Assembly: GCA_025929805.1 (NCBI GenBank)
Contig: JAICPP010000081.1
Coordinates: 1 to 12,857 of the forward strand
Reading direction: 5' to 3'
DNA: 12,857 nt
Source: Gemmatimonadales bacterium
GTDB taxonomy: Bacteria > Gemmatimonadota > Gemmatimonadetes > Gemmatimonadales > GWC2-71-9
Of this stretch, positions 6,900 through 12,857 are shown in pieces (position 1 is the stretch's first letter; every line of letters begins with the position of its first letter). The position numbers and the translations under genes were made by a program. Under the pieces are notes generated by a model, which worked only from the letters and a program-made list of their open reading frames with translations, was not told the DNA's origin and did no database searches.

Positions 6900-6974
6900 A
6901 TGTCCTGGACCAAGCCCGAAGCTGAAGTCGTGGCCGTGACCATGGAAGTCACAGCATACGTTGCGACGCTCTAA
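6900..6974 (+). CDS. pqqA: PQQ precursor peptide PqqA
   Basis: A 24-codon frame begins MSWTKPEAEVV and ends in MEVTAYVATL. Glu16 and Tyr20 form the invariant Glu-x3-Tyr pair whose side chains are fused into PQQ. The family is normally about 22-30 residues, with MEVT or FEVT before the Tyr, and the WTKP start also resembles known PqqA peptides. The ribosome site GGAG (6888-6891) sits 8 nt before the ATG. It is the first gene of a five-gene pqqABCDE operon, and a sigma-54 type promoter lies about 100 nt upstream. In the known pathway PqqD presents PqqA to PqqE, which joins Glu and Tyr; the crosslinked peptide is then cut out by a protease and finished by PqqB and PqqC. The gene is short enough to be missed by automated callers. 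Confidence 0.95.
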   Translation: MSWTKPEAEVVAVTMEVTAYVATL

Positions 6975-6985
6975 CCTGACTTGAA

Positions 6986-7933
6986 ATGGAGGGCTCGCGA
7001 AAGCGGGCCCTTCAGTTATCAGGCTTGCGCGTCGTTCTCTTAGGTACTGCGGCCGGTGGTGGTTTTCCGCAGTGGAACTGTTGGTGCCCGCCGTGCCGCA
7101 TGGCCCGGTTCGAGCCGCACCGAGCAATCCCCAGGAGCCAGTCCTCGGCAGCGATCAGCGCTGATGGCGAGCGCTGGTTCCTGCTCAATGCCTCCCCCGA
7201 TGTCCGGGATCAGCTCTCCTGTTTGCCGGGACCCGCTCCCTCAGGAGTGCGCCGAGTCCCGGTCGAAGCCGTCCTTGCGACCGATGCCGAACTCGATCAC
7301 ACGGTCGGCATTCTGCTCCTCCGAGAGGCCCGATCGCTCCAGCTGTACGTGACCTCCGCGGTGCGATCGATTCTGGAGCAAGACTCGCGGATCGTGTCGG
7401 TGACCCGAGCCTTCGCCCAGGTGAACGTTACCGAACTGACGCCCGGACTGAGGACGTCCCTGCGGTACCGAGACGGACAGACCAGTGGACTCTCGGTTGA
7501 GCCTTTCACTGTACCGGCCGGCCCCCCGAGATTCGCCTCTGCTCCAGAAGCAGGGCATACCGTGGGGTTCGCGATCCAGGATCAGGCAAGCGGCGGCTCC
7601 TGCGCCTTTGTGCCGGGTTGCGGCGATCTGAGCCCGGCCATGCTCGAACGATTGGGGAAGCACGATCTGGTGCTATTCGATGGGACATTCTGGAGTGACG
7701 ACGAGCTGGTGAGACTGGGAATCAGCGACCGCCTCGCGCGCGACATGGACCACCTGCCGGTCTCGGGGCCGGAGGGTAGCCTGATGCGGCTGTCGGCCAT
7801 GTCAGGACCCCGCGTGGTGTATACCCACCTGAACAACACCAACCCCATGCTGATGGAGGATTCCGCGGAACGTGCTGTGGTCGATCGCGCGGGTCTCACG
7901 GTAGGAGTGGACGGCATGAGCTTCATGATATGA
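6986..7933 (+). CDS. pqqB: PQQ biosynthesis protein PqqB, metallo-beta-lactamase fold
   Basis: The family core starts LRVVLLGTAAGGGFPQWNC, followed by CWCPPC (structural zinc cysteines). Later come the metal-site segments TDAELDHTVG, DMDHLPVSGP and YTHLNNTNPM. PqqB acts late in PQQ synthesis, probably as an iron-dependent hydroxylase on the excised Glu-Tyr product. Two starts are possible: ATG at 6986 (315 residues) or TTG at 7025 (302 residues). The family's usual length of about 303 and the position of the conserved first strand favour TTG 7025, and the ATG sits at the foot of the 6988-7013 hairpin; neither has a good ribosome site. The ATG frame is listed as the outer limit. The gene overlaps pqqC by 4 nt (ATGA). 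Confidence 0.93.
   Translation: MEGSRKRALQLSGLRVVLLGTAAGGGFPQWNCWCPPCRMARFEPHRAIPRSQSSAAISADGERWFLLNASPDVRDQLSCLPGPAPSGVRRVPVEAVLATDAELDHTVGILLLREARSLQLYVTSAVRSILEQDSRIVSVTRAFAQVNVTELTPGLRTSLRYRDGQTSGLSVEPFTVPAGPPRFASAPEAGHTVGFAIQDQASGGSCAFVPGCGDLSPAMLERLGKHDLVLFDGTFWSDDELVRLGISDRLARDMDHLPVSGPEGSLMRLSAMSGPRVVYTHLNNTNPMLMEDSAERAVVDRAGLTVGVDGMSFMI
6988..7013 (+). promoter_or_regulatory. pqqA-pqqB intercistronic hairpin with GAAA tetraloop
   Basis: GGAGGGCTCGC (6988-6998) and GCGGGCCCTTC (7003-7013) form an 11-bp stem with two G-T pairs, closed by the loop GAAA (6999-7002). There is no T run after it, so it is not a plain intrinsic terminator. It begins 13 nt after the pqqA stop. In other bacteria pqqA transcript is reported to be far more abundant than the downstream genes, and hairpins between pqqA and pqqB are implicated; this one could stabilise the pqqA mRNA 3' end or attenuate read-through. 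Confidence 0.75.
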
Positions 7934-8706
7934 CGAGCACGCTGAGCGCTTCATTCCTGGCTGCCCCGCCGCCGCCCCCCATTCCGGTCTTGGAGCATCC
8001 CCTGCTCCCCGACGCGCTCGCGCACAGTCTGCGCGCGTTCAGTACCTCCTACTATGCGAATCACCCGTTTCATCAGTTGATGCACGAAGGACGGCTGACG
8101 CCTCGGCAGCTGCAGGGCTGGGTGGCTAACCGGCTGGCCTACCAACGGGCGATCCCGCGGAAGGATGCCGCCATTATCTCGAACTGCCCCCTGCCGGAGG
8201 TTCGGCGGGAGTGGATGCAACGGATAGTAGACCACGACGGCATCCGCCCCGGCACCGGCGGCATCGAGCTGTGGATCCGACTGGGCGAGGCACTCGGGGT
8301 GCCGCGGGAGGAGATGGAAGACGAGCGCCATGTGCTGCCGGGGGTGCGCTTTGCCGCCGAGGCTTACGTGACCTTCTGTCGGACGAAGCCGTGGATCGAA
8401 GCGGTAGCCTCGTCACTCACCGAGCTGTTTGCACCCGACCTGATGCGCAAGCGGATTGCAGCCTTCCCTCAGCACTACCCCTGGATCAGTGCCGAAGCCA
8501 TGGAGTACTTCAAGAGCCGGCTGGTGCAGGCTCCGCGGGACAGCCAGCAGGGGCTGCGCCTGGTGCAGGAACACTGCACCACGGTGGAAACACAGCAGCG
8601 AGCCTTCGAGGCGCTCGCCTTCAAGCTGGAGATGCTCTGGGTAATGATCGACACCATTCACAACGCTTACCTGGAGCCAGAGTGCCCGCCGGTATCCCAG
8701 TCCTGA
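7930..8706 (+). CDS. pqqC: Pyrroloquinoline-quinone synthase PqqC
   Basis: The 258-residue protein belongs to the heme-oxygenase-like PqqC family, which carries out the final ring closure and eight-electron oxidation to PQQ without a metal. Visible family blocks are NHPFHQLMHEGRLTPRQLQG, VANRLAYQRAIPRKDA (66-80), RIVDHDG (98-104), FPQHYPWISAEAMEYFKSRL (179-198) and FKLEMLW (231-237). His48, Arg68, Gln72, Lys78, His102, Tyr193, Arg197 and Lys232 fall where active-site residues of the Klebsiella enzyme are expected, with an offset of about 18-24. The first 20 residues, with a PPPPP run, are extra compared with short homologues. The ATG overlaps the pqqB stop, indicating translational coupling, and the gene's end overlaps pqqD by 25 nt. 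Confidence 0.96.
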   Translation: MTSTLSASFLAAPPPPPIPVLEHPLLPDALAHSLRAFSTSYYANHPFHQLMHEGRLTPRQLQGWVANRLAYQRAIPRKDAAIISNCPLPEVRREWMQRIVDHDGIRPGTGGIELWIRLGEALGVPREEMEDERHVLPGVRFAAEAYVTFCRTKPWIEAVASSLTELFAPDLMRKRIAAFPQHYPWISAEAMEYFKSRLVQAPRDSQQGLRLVQEHCTTVETQQRAFEALAFKLEMLWVMIDTIHNAYLEPECPPVSQS

Positions 8707-8966
8707 CCCCCGACTCCGTTCCACGGCTCTGGCACGTGGCTCGACTGGACTTCGATCCGGTACGGCAGCGCCACGTCCTGCTCTACCCGGAGGGGGCCGT
8801 GCTGCTCAACGACACGGGGGCCGCAATCCTTGCCCTGTGTGACGGGAATCGAACGGTGAAGGAGATCGCTTCCATTCTAGGAGAGCGTTACCAGGCTGAT
8901 GTGAGCACCGACGTCAGCGATTACCTGGCCCAGATGGCCGATCGGGAGCTGGTTCGTGCCGGATAA
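8682..8966 (+). CDS. pqqD: PqqA-binding chaperone PqqD
   Basis: A 94-residue protein starts at GTG 8682, with GGAG (8673-8676) 5 nt before it, inside the last codons of pqqC. The start is chosen from that ribosome site and the family length of about 90. Family features include LYPEGAVLLNDTGAAILALCDG (read as LYPEGAV, LLNDTGAAIL, ALCDG), TVKEIASILGERY and a C-terminal helix ending in DRELV. PqqD is a small winged-helix RRE-type protein that binds PqqA and presents it to PqqE. A long open frame begins at 8211 in the same reading frame, but everything before 8682 is a shadow of pqqC. PqqD overlaps pqqE by 11 nt, consistent with stoichiometric production of the two partners. Confidence 0.95.
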   Translation: MPAGIPVLTPDSVPRLWHVARLDFDPVRQRHVLLYPEGAVLLNDTGAAILALCDGNRTVKEIASILGERYQADVSTDVSDYLAQMADRELVRAG

Positions 8967-10050
8967 TCTTCCCACTACGCTGCTGGCGGAGCTCACTCAC
9001 CGGTGTCCGCTCCACTGCCCCTACTGCTCCAATCCTTTGGAGCTGATTCGAGGGAACGCCGAGCTGGCCACCGAGGATTGGAAGCGGGTCTTTTCCGAGG
9101 CCCGGGCACTCGGGGTTCTGCAGCTGGGCCTCTCGGGCGGCGAGCCGTTACTGCGAAAAGACCTCGAGGACCTCGCCGATCACGCGCGCAGTGTCGGCCT
9201 GTATTCCACGCTGGTGACATCAGGATTGGGACTGACCCGCCCCCGGGCTGAGCGGCTCAAGGAAGCGGGGCTGGAGCACATCCAGATCTCGATCCAGGAC
9301 TCGGACGCCGAGGTCGCCGAGCGCATTGCTGGAGTCCGCTCGGTCAAACACAAACAGGCCGCCGCGGCGCTGGTTCGGGAGCTGGGCTTTGCGTTTACGG
9401 TGAATGTCGTGCTCCATCGAGCCAACCTCGACCGGGTCGGTGAGATCATTGATATGGCAGCCGATCTAGGCGCGGATCGCATCGAGCTGGCGAATACCCA
9501 GTACTACGGGTGGGGGCTCAAGAACCGGGCAGCGCTCCAGCCCACACGCGAGCAGGTCGAGCGGTCCCGCGAGATAGCGGAGCAGGCCATTCAGCGCTAC
9601 CGCGGTCGGATGCAGATCCTCTACGTGCTCCCAGACTACTACGAGCCCTTCCCCAAGGCCTGCTACGGTGGCTGGGGTAAGCTCTACCTGGTCATTGCTC
9701 CGAATGGCAGTGTGTTGCCCTGCCATGGAGCGACGCAAATCACTTCGCTGAGCTTCGACAACGTGCGAGAGCACTCGCTGGAGTGGATCTGGCGGGAATC
9801 GGATGCTTTTCAGGCATTCCGAGGAGACGGCTGGATGAAGGAGCCGTGCCGGAGCTGCCCGCGAAAGGCAGTGGACTTCGGCGGCTGCCGCTGTCAGGCG
9901 TTTGCCCTCACTGGAGACGCTGCCAACACCGACCCGGTCTGCACCCTCACTCCGCTGCGCCGAATCATCGATCAGGCGGTGCTCGAATCCGCCGAGCCGG
10001 AAACCGAGTACGAGTACCGTTACGTCGGGGGCGAGCCCGCGCGAGTCTGA
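8956..10050 (+). CDS. pqqE: PqqA peptide cyclase PqqE, radical SAM with SPASM domain
   Basis: The 364-residue protein carries the radical SAM cluster motif C17-x3-C21-x2-C24 (CPLHCPYC) and the SAM-binding GGEP (61-64). The SPASM region has Cys236, Cys256, Cys298, Cys301, Asp307, Cys311, Cys313 and Cys329. These have the same spacing as the auxiliary-cluster ligands of characterised Methylobacterium PqqE, including the unusual Asp ligand, so the enzyme looks fully competent. It forms the carbon-carbon bond between Glu and Tyr of PqqA (here Glu16 and Tyr20), needing PqqD. The start is GTG at 8956 with GGGAG at 8944-8948, 7 nt away; it overlaps pqqD by 11 nt. Its end overlaps the convergent minus-strand gene by 31 nt. 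It is the last gene of the operon. Confidence 0.97.
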   Translation: MPDNLPTTLLAELTHRCPLHCPYCSNPLELIRGNAELATEDWKRVFSEARALGVLQLGLSGGEPLLRKDLEDLADHARSVGLYSTLVTSGLGLTRPRAERLKEAGLEHIQISIQDSDAEVAERIAGVRSVKHKQAAAALVRELGFAFTVNVVLHRANLDRVGEIIDMAADLGADRIELANTQYYGWGLKNRAALQPTREQVERSREIAEQAIQRYRGRMQILYVLPDYYEPFPKACYGGWGKLYLVIAPNGSVLPCHGATQITSLSFDNVREHSLEWIWRESDAFQAFRGDGWMKEPCRSCPRKAVDFGGCRCQAFALTGDAANTDPVCTLTPLRRIIDQAVLESAEPETEYEYRYVGGEPARV

Positions 10051-10880
10051 GGAGAAAGCTCAGGACAGACCGCGCCGTCCTGGGACGGAACGGAGAGGTC
10101 CCGCACGATGCTGATCCGCTGCCGGATTCGGGACCGGATCGCCTGCCGAACGGTTCTGCCGGCGGGGACAGTGGTCTCGATGGTGATACTCCGCTCCCGG
10201 CTCATCAGCCCCGCCACCGGGTGCCACACGAAAACACCACGCTCCTGGCTCACCTGATCCAGCTCGAGTGGAGCCGAGTCAGGGCCAACCTCGGCATTCC
10301 GCGATTCCCGTCGCAACTGAAGCTCGAATCGGTAGAGCGGCACGCCTGAGAGCGCGCTGTCCGACAGCCGCTGGATCGTGAGGCCGGCGGAATCGGTCCA
10401 GACTTCTCCCACGTATAGCGGACGCGGCGGCAGAGGAGGAAAGAAGTCGTCCAGGGCCGTGGCCATGCCGGCAACCTCAGCCACCTCGTCCGGAACGAAT
10501 GGCCGGGCTCGACTGGAGTACATGCCGGACTGGCTCAGAGTTCCCCGATAGCGACCGCCGATCAGTCCATCGGTGTCCGGCCGGAGCATGGCCTCCGGCG
10601 AGCGCCGCCAGACGCTCAGCGACTCGAGCCACCCCTCCAACGCCAAGCGGCCTCCGTCAGCCTTCGCCCGGAAGCGCCAGACACCATTTCGTCCCGATCT
10701 CTGCTCCCGATCGCGGCGGCCGGCTTGGGTCAGAATGATGGATCGAGAGGCCTCGTCGAACCGGGTGCAGTTGAGCTGGCCGGCGCTGTATCCGATCGCG
10801 CTCACTTGCCCCGGAGCGCGAGGAGCCGGAGTTCCCAGCAGAAACATCCAGGCCGCGCCCGTCAGAAGCGGGGCCAACAC
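10020..10880 (-). CDS. Hypothetical exported protein, possibly DUF6263-like
   Basis: The 286-residue protein starts at GTG 10880, 4 nt after the pruA stop, with GAGTAGG just upstream, so it is probably translated as part of the pruA transcript. The first 17 residues are hydrophobic (PLLTGAAWMFLLG) and followed by a small Pro-Ala stretch, suggesting a signal peptide. The body is beta-rich in appearance, with a block DDFFPPLPPRPLYVGEVWTD (144-163) that resembles DUF6263-type proteins; that assignment is a guess from the motif. An Arg-rich stretch lies near 240-265. I do not recognise a function. The coding end overlaps the end of pqqE in the opposite direction by 31 nt, so the two transcripts would be partly complementary. 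Confidence 0.75.
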   Translation of the reverse strand: MLAPLLTGAAWMFLLGTPAPRAPGQVSAIGYSAGQLNCTRFDEASRSIILTQAGRRDREQRSGRNGVWRFRAKADGGRLALEGWLESLSVWRRSPEAMLRPDTDGLIGGRYRGTLSQSGMYSSRARPFVPDEVAEVAGMATALDDFFPPLPPRPLYVGEVWTDSAGLTIQRLSDSALSGVPLYRFELQLRRESRNAEVGPDSAPLELDQVSQERGVFVWHPVAGLMSRERSITIETTVPAGRTVRQAIRSRIRQRISIVRDLSVPSQDGAVCPELSPQTRAGSPPT

Positions 10881-10884
10881 CGGC

Positions 10885-12513
10885 CTACTCTGCTTGCATG
10901 TAGGGGTATCGATAGTCCTTGGGCGGGTTCAGCGTCTCTTTGATGCTGCGGGGCGAAACCCAGCGAAGCAGATTCAGGATCGAGCCCGCCTTGTCGTTCG
11001 TGCCACTGGCCCGGGCTCCTCCGAATGGCTGCTGACCCACCACCGCACCGGTCGGCTTGTCGTTGATGTAGTAGTTGCCGGCCGCATGGCGGAGCGCCTG
11101 GTCTGCTTCGGTAATGGCTCGACGATCCCGGGCGAACACCGCTCCGGTGAGCGCATACGGACTGGTCTGATCTACCAGGGTCAGCGTTTCTTTCCAGCGC
11201 CCCTCGGGGTACACATAGGCGGTAAGCACCGGACCGAAGATCTCTTCGCACATCAGTCGGTACCCCGGATTGTCCACCTGAAGCAGCGTCGGTTGGACGA
11301 AAAAGCCGATGGAGTCGTCCGTGCCACCGCCGGCCAGCACCGTGACGCCAGGATCCCGTTTGGCTGCCTCGAGATGATCTCTTAATCGAGTGAATGCGGG
11401 TCTATCGATCACGGCTCCCATGAAATTCCGAAAATCCGCGACGTCGCCCATCCGAATATCCTCGATCATTCCCACGACCCGATCCCGCACGGCAGGCCAC
11501 AGCGTATCCGGGATATAGGTGCGGGACGCGGCACTGCACTTCTGTCCCTGGTACTCGTAGGCTCCACGCACGATGCCGACAGCCAGCGCATCCACATCGG
11601 CACTCGCATGCGCCAGAATAAAATCCTTGCCGCCCGTCTCGCCCACAATCCTGGGATAGCCGGCATATCGCTCGAGATTGGCCGCCACCGTCTTCCAGAG
11701 GCTCTGAAACACCGCGGTGGATCCGGTGAAGTGGATCCCTGCCAGCCGCGGGTCGGCCAGCAACGTCTCACTCACCTCGACCGCATTGCCGGGAAGGAAG
11801 TTGATGACACCAGCGGGCAACCCCGCTTCCTCCAGCAGCTTGTAGAAGTACCAGTTACTCAGCATGGCACTGGCGGCGGGCTTCCAGACGACCGCGTTGC
11901 CCATCAGGGCGGGTGCGGTGGGCAGGTTTCCCCCGATGGCGGTGAAATTGAACGGCGTTATCGCGTAGACGAACCCTTCCAGCGGTCGGTGGTCCATCCG
12001 GTTCCACACGCCGGGCGATGAGTCCGGCTGCTCGCGATAGATCCGCTCGGCATAGTGCACATTGAAGCGGAGAAAATCGATCAGCTCGCAGGCGCTGTCG
12101 ATTTCAGCCTGGAAGGCGGTCTTGCTCTGGCCCAGCATGGTGGCCGCGTTGAGCAACTGTCGGTGCGTAGTAGCGAGAAGCTCAGCCGCCCTCAGGAAGA
12201 CGGCTGCCCGATCCTCGAAGCGCCACCGTCCCCATTCTTTTTGGGCTTTTACCGCCGTGTTCACCGCGGCCTCGATGGTCTGACGGTCGGCTTGATTGGT
12301 CTTTGCCAGCACCCGGCCGTGACAATGAGGCGAGACCACATCGTGGGTGGCACCGGTCCGAACTTCTCGTCCAGCGATCACCGCGGGGATGTCGGCCTGA
12401 CGGGATCCGACGGTGCCGAGAGCCGCCTTCAGAGCGGCGCGTTCAGGGGATCCCGGCGCATAGGTGAGCACCGGCTCGTTTCGGGGGATGGGAATGTTCC
12501 AGATGCCGCTCAT
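10885..12513 (-). CDS. pruA: L-glutamate gamma-semialdehyde dehydrogenase (1-pyrroline-5-carboxylate dehydrogenase)
   Basis: The 542-residue aldehyde dehydrogenase oxidises glutamate gamma-semialdehyde, in equilibrium with pyrroline-5-carboxylate, to glutamate with NAD+, the second step of proline breakdown. Key residues are Asn188 in AITPFNFTAIGGN, Lys211, FTGST (262-266), general base Glu292 in VGETGGKD, nucleophile Cys326 in GQKCSAASR, and EEIFGP (423-428). The long N-terminus, SPHCHGRVLA block and length match the stand-alone ALDH4A1-type enzyme rather than the bifunctional PutA. The ATG at 12513 has only a weak GGTGA-type ribosome site 4 nt away. It begins 35 nt after the end of the WtpA-like gene on the same strand. 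No proline dehydrogenase gene is in the window. Confidence 0.96.
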   Translation of the reverse strand: MSGIWNIPIPRNEPVLTYAPGSPERAALKAALGTVGSRQADIPAVIAGREVRTGATHDVVSPHCHGRVLAKTNQADRQTIEAAVNTAVKAQKEWGRWRFEDRAAVFLRAAELLATTHRQLLNAATMLGQSKTAFQAEIDSACELIDFLRFNVHYAERIYREQPDSSPGVWNRMDHRPLEGFVYAITPFNFTAIGGNLPTAPALMGNAVVWKPAASAMLSNWYFYKLLEEAGLPAGVINFLPGNAVEVSETLLADPRLAGIHFTGSTAVFQSLWKTVAANLERYAGYPRIVGETGGKDFILAHASADVDALAVGIVRGAYEYQGQKCSAASRTYIPDTLWPAVRDRVVGMIEDIRMGDVADFRNFMGAVIDRPAFTRLRDHLEAAKRDPGVTVLAGGGTDDSIGFFVQPTLLQVDNPGYRLMCEEIFGPVLTAYVYPEGRWKETLTLVDQTSPYALTGAVFARDRRAITEADQALRHAAGNYYINDKPTGAVVGQQPFGGARASGTNDKAGSILNLLRWVSPRSIKETLNPPKDYRYPYMQAE

Positions 12514-12548
12514 TACTTCACCAAACGACGGAGATCAGGTGAAGATAA

Positions 12549-12857
12549 TCAGAACAGCCCGGGCGGCGGTTTGTCCGGACCGGCCAAAACGGGCTTCTCG
12601 AGCAAGGCAAACCCGTTGGATTTGAGGATCGCCTGCCCTTCAGGAGCAAAAACAAACCGCACGAAGGCCTGTGCCAGTTGCGGATGGGGCGCAGCTTTCG
12701 GAATCGTCAACGCATACACGATCGGCTCACCCCGAAACTCGACCGAGTCCTTGCCGGCACGGCTCACCCCGGGGAGGCGCACGGCCGCCTGCGCGTACCA
12801 GTCGGTCAGTTTTGGGTCGCTGAGATCGATCTCCGGCGGAAGCACGACGTACCGGAG
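12549..12857 (-). CDS. wtpA: Tungstate/molybdate ABC transporter binding protein, WtpA-like, C-terminal part
   Basis: The last 102 codons are visible; the gene begins beyond the right edge, since the frame is open to 12857 and the GTG at 12845 is internal. The segments VVLPPEIDLSDPKLTDWYAQ, GEPIVYALTIPKAAPHPQLA and FVRFVFAPEGQAILKSNGFA are characteristic of the C-terminal lobe of WtpA/ModA-type periplasmic binding proteins that capture tungstate or molybdate. The PIVYxLTIPKxAP block is the strongest indicator for WtpA. The permease and ATPase partners are not visible; they could lie only upstream, since pruA follows at once. Distinction between WtpA and ModA rests on this partial sequence. 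Confidence 0.8.
   Translation of the reverse strand, partial: LRYVVLPPEIDLSDPKLTDWYAQAAVRLPGVSRAGKDSVEFRGEPIVYALTIPKAAPHPQLAQAFVRFVFAPEGQAILKSNGFALLEKPVLAGPDKPPPGLF

Noticed and set aside
8211..8681. Apparent long N-terminal extension of PqqD
   Set aside because: The sequence is out-of-frame pqqC, Arg-rich and without family resemblance; a GTG with a good ribosome site at 8682 gives the normal PqqD length.
10062..10084. AGGAC/GTCCT inverted repeat just after pqqE as a terminator
   Set aside because: The stem is short with a 10-nt loop and no T tract, and it lies inside the convergent coding sequence.
10725..11385. Plus-strand frames opposite pruA and the exported protein gene
   Set aside because: They are antisense to a well-conserved dehydrogenase and show no domain of their own.

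Overview
The window is GC-rich, protein-dense bacterial DNA (I did not count GC). No rRNA, tRNA, CRISPR array or intact insertion sequence was seen. Gene content suggests a free-living aerobic or microaerobic bacterium, possibly Gemmatimonadota or a similar soil lineage: PQQ synthesis, a sigma-54 two-component system, an ALDH4-type proline-catabolic dehydrogenase, a WtpA-like tungstate/molybdate-binding protein and a GxxExxY-family remnant. The lineage is only an inference.

Left arm (1-3214, minus strand): a large M16 zinc peptidase gene enters from beyond the left edge and starts at 2009. It follows a six-repeat TPR protein gene (2096-3214), probably in the same transcript. Heptamer tandem repeats lie in inverted orientation at the junction. 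Between 3215 and 3784 no intact gene is seen. This stretch holds a broken GxxExxY gene bounded by a 25-nt inverted repeat (24/25 identical), and a perfect 12-bp palindrome.

Centre (3785-10050, plus strand): a membrane histidine kinase and an NtrC-type sigma-54 activator are translationally coupled. A 230-nt regulatory gap follows, with a sigma-54 type -24/-12 element (TGGCAC-N5-CTGCT, GG-to-GC spacing of exactly 10) and an upstream repeat pair suited to activator binding. Next comes a complete pqqABCDE operon. pqqA is only 24 codons and is identified by its Glu-x3-Tyr core; pqqD starts at a GTG inside the end of pqqC. An 11-bp hairpin with a GAAA loop separates pqqA from pqqB. The simplest reading is that the two-component system switches on PQQ synthesis through sigma-54. 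No PQQ-dependent dehydrogenase is in the window. The only protease is the M16 enzyme of the left arm, the family to which the PqqA-cutting PqqF belongs.

Right arm (10020-12857, minus strand): reading leftwards, the 3' end of a WtpA-like binding protein gene, then pruA (glutamate-semialdehyde dehydrogenase), then a predicted exported protein of unknown function. The last of these converges on pqqE and overlaps it by 31 nt.
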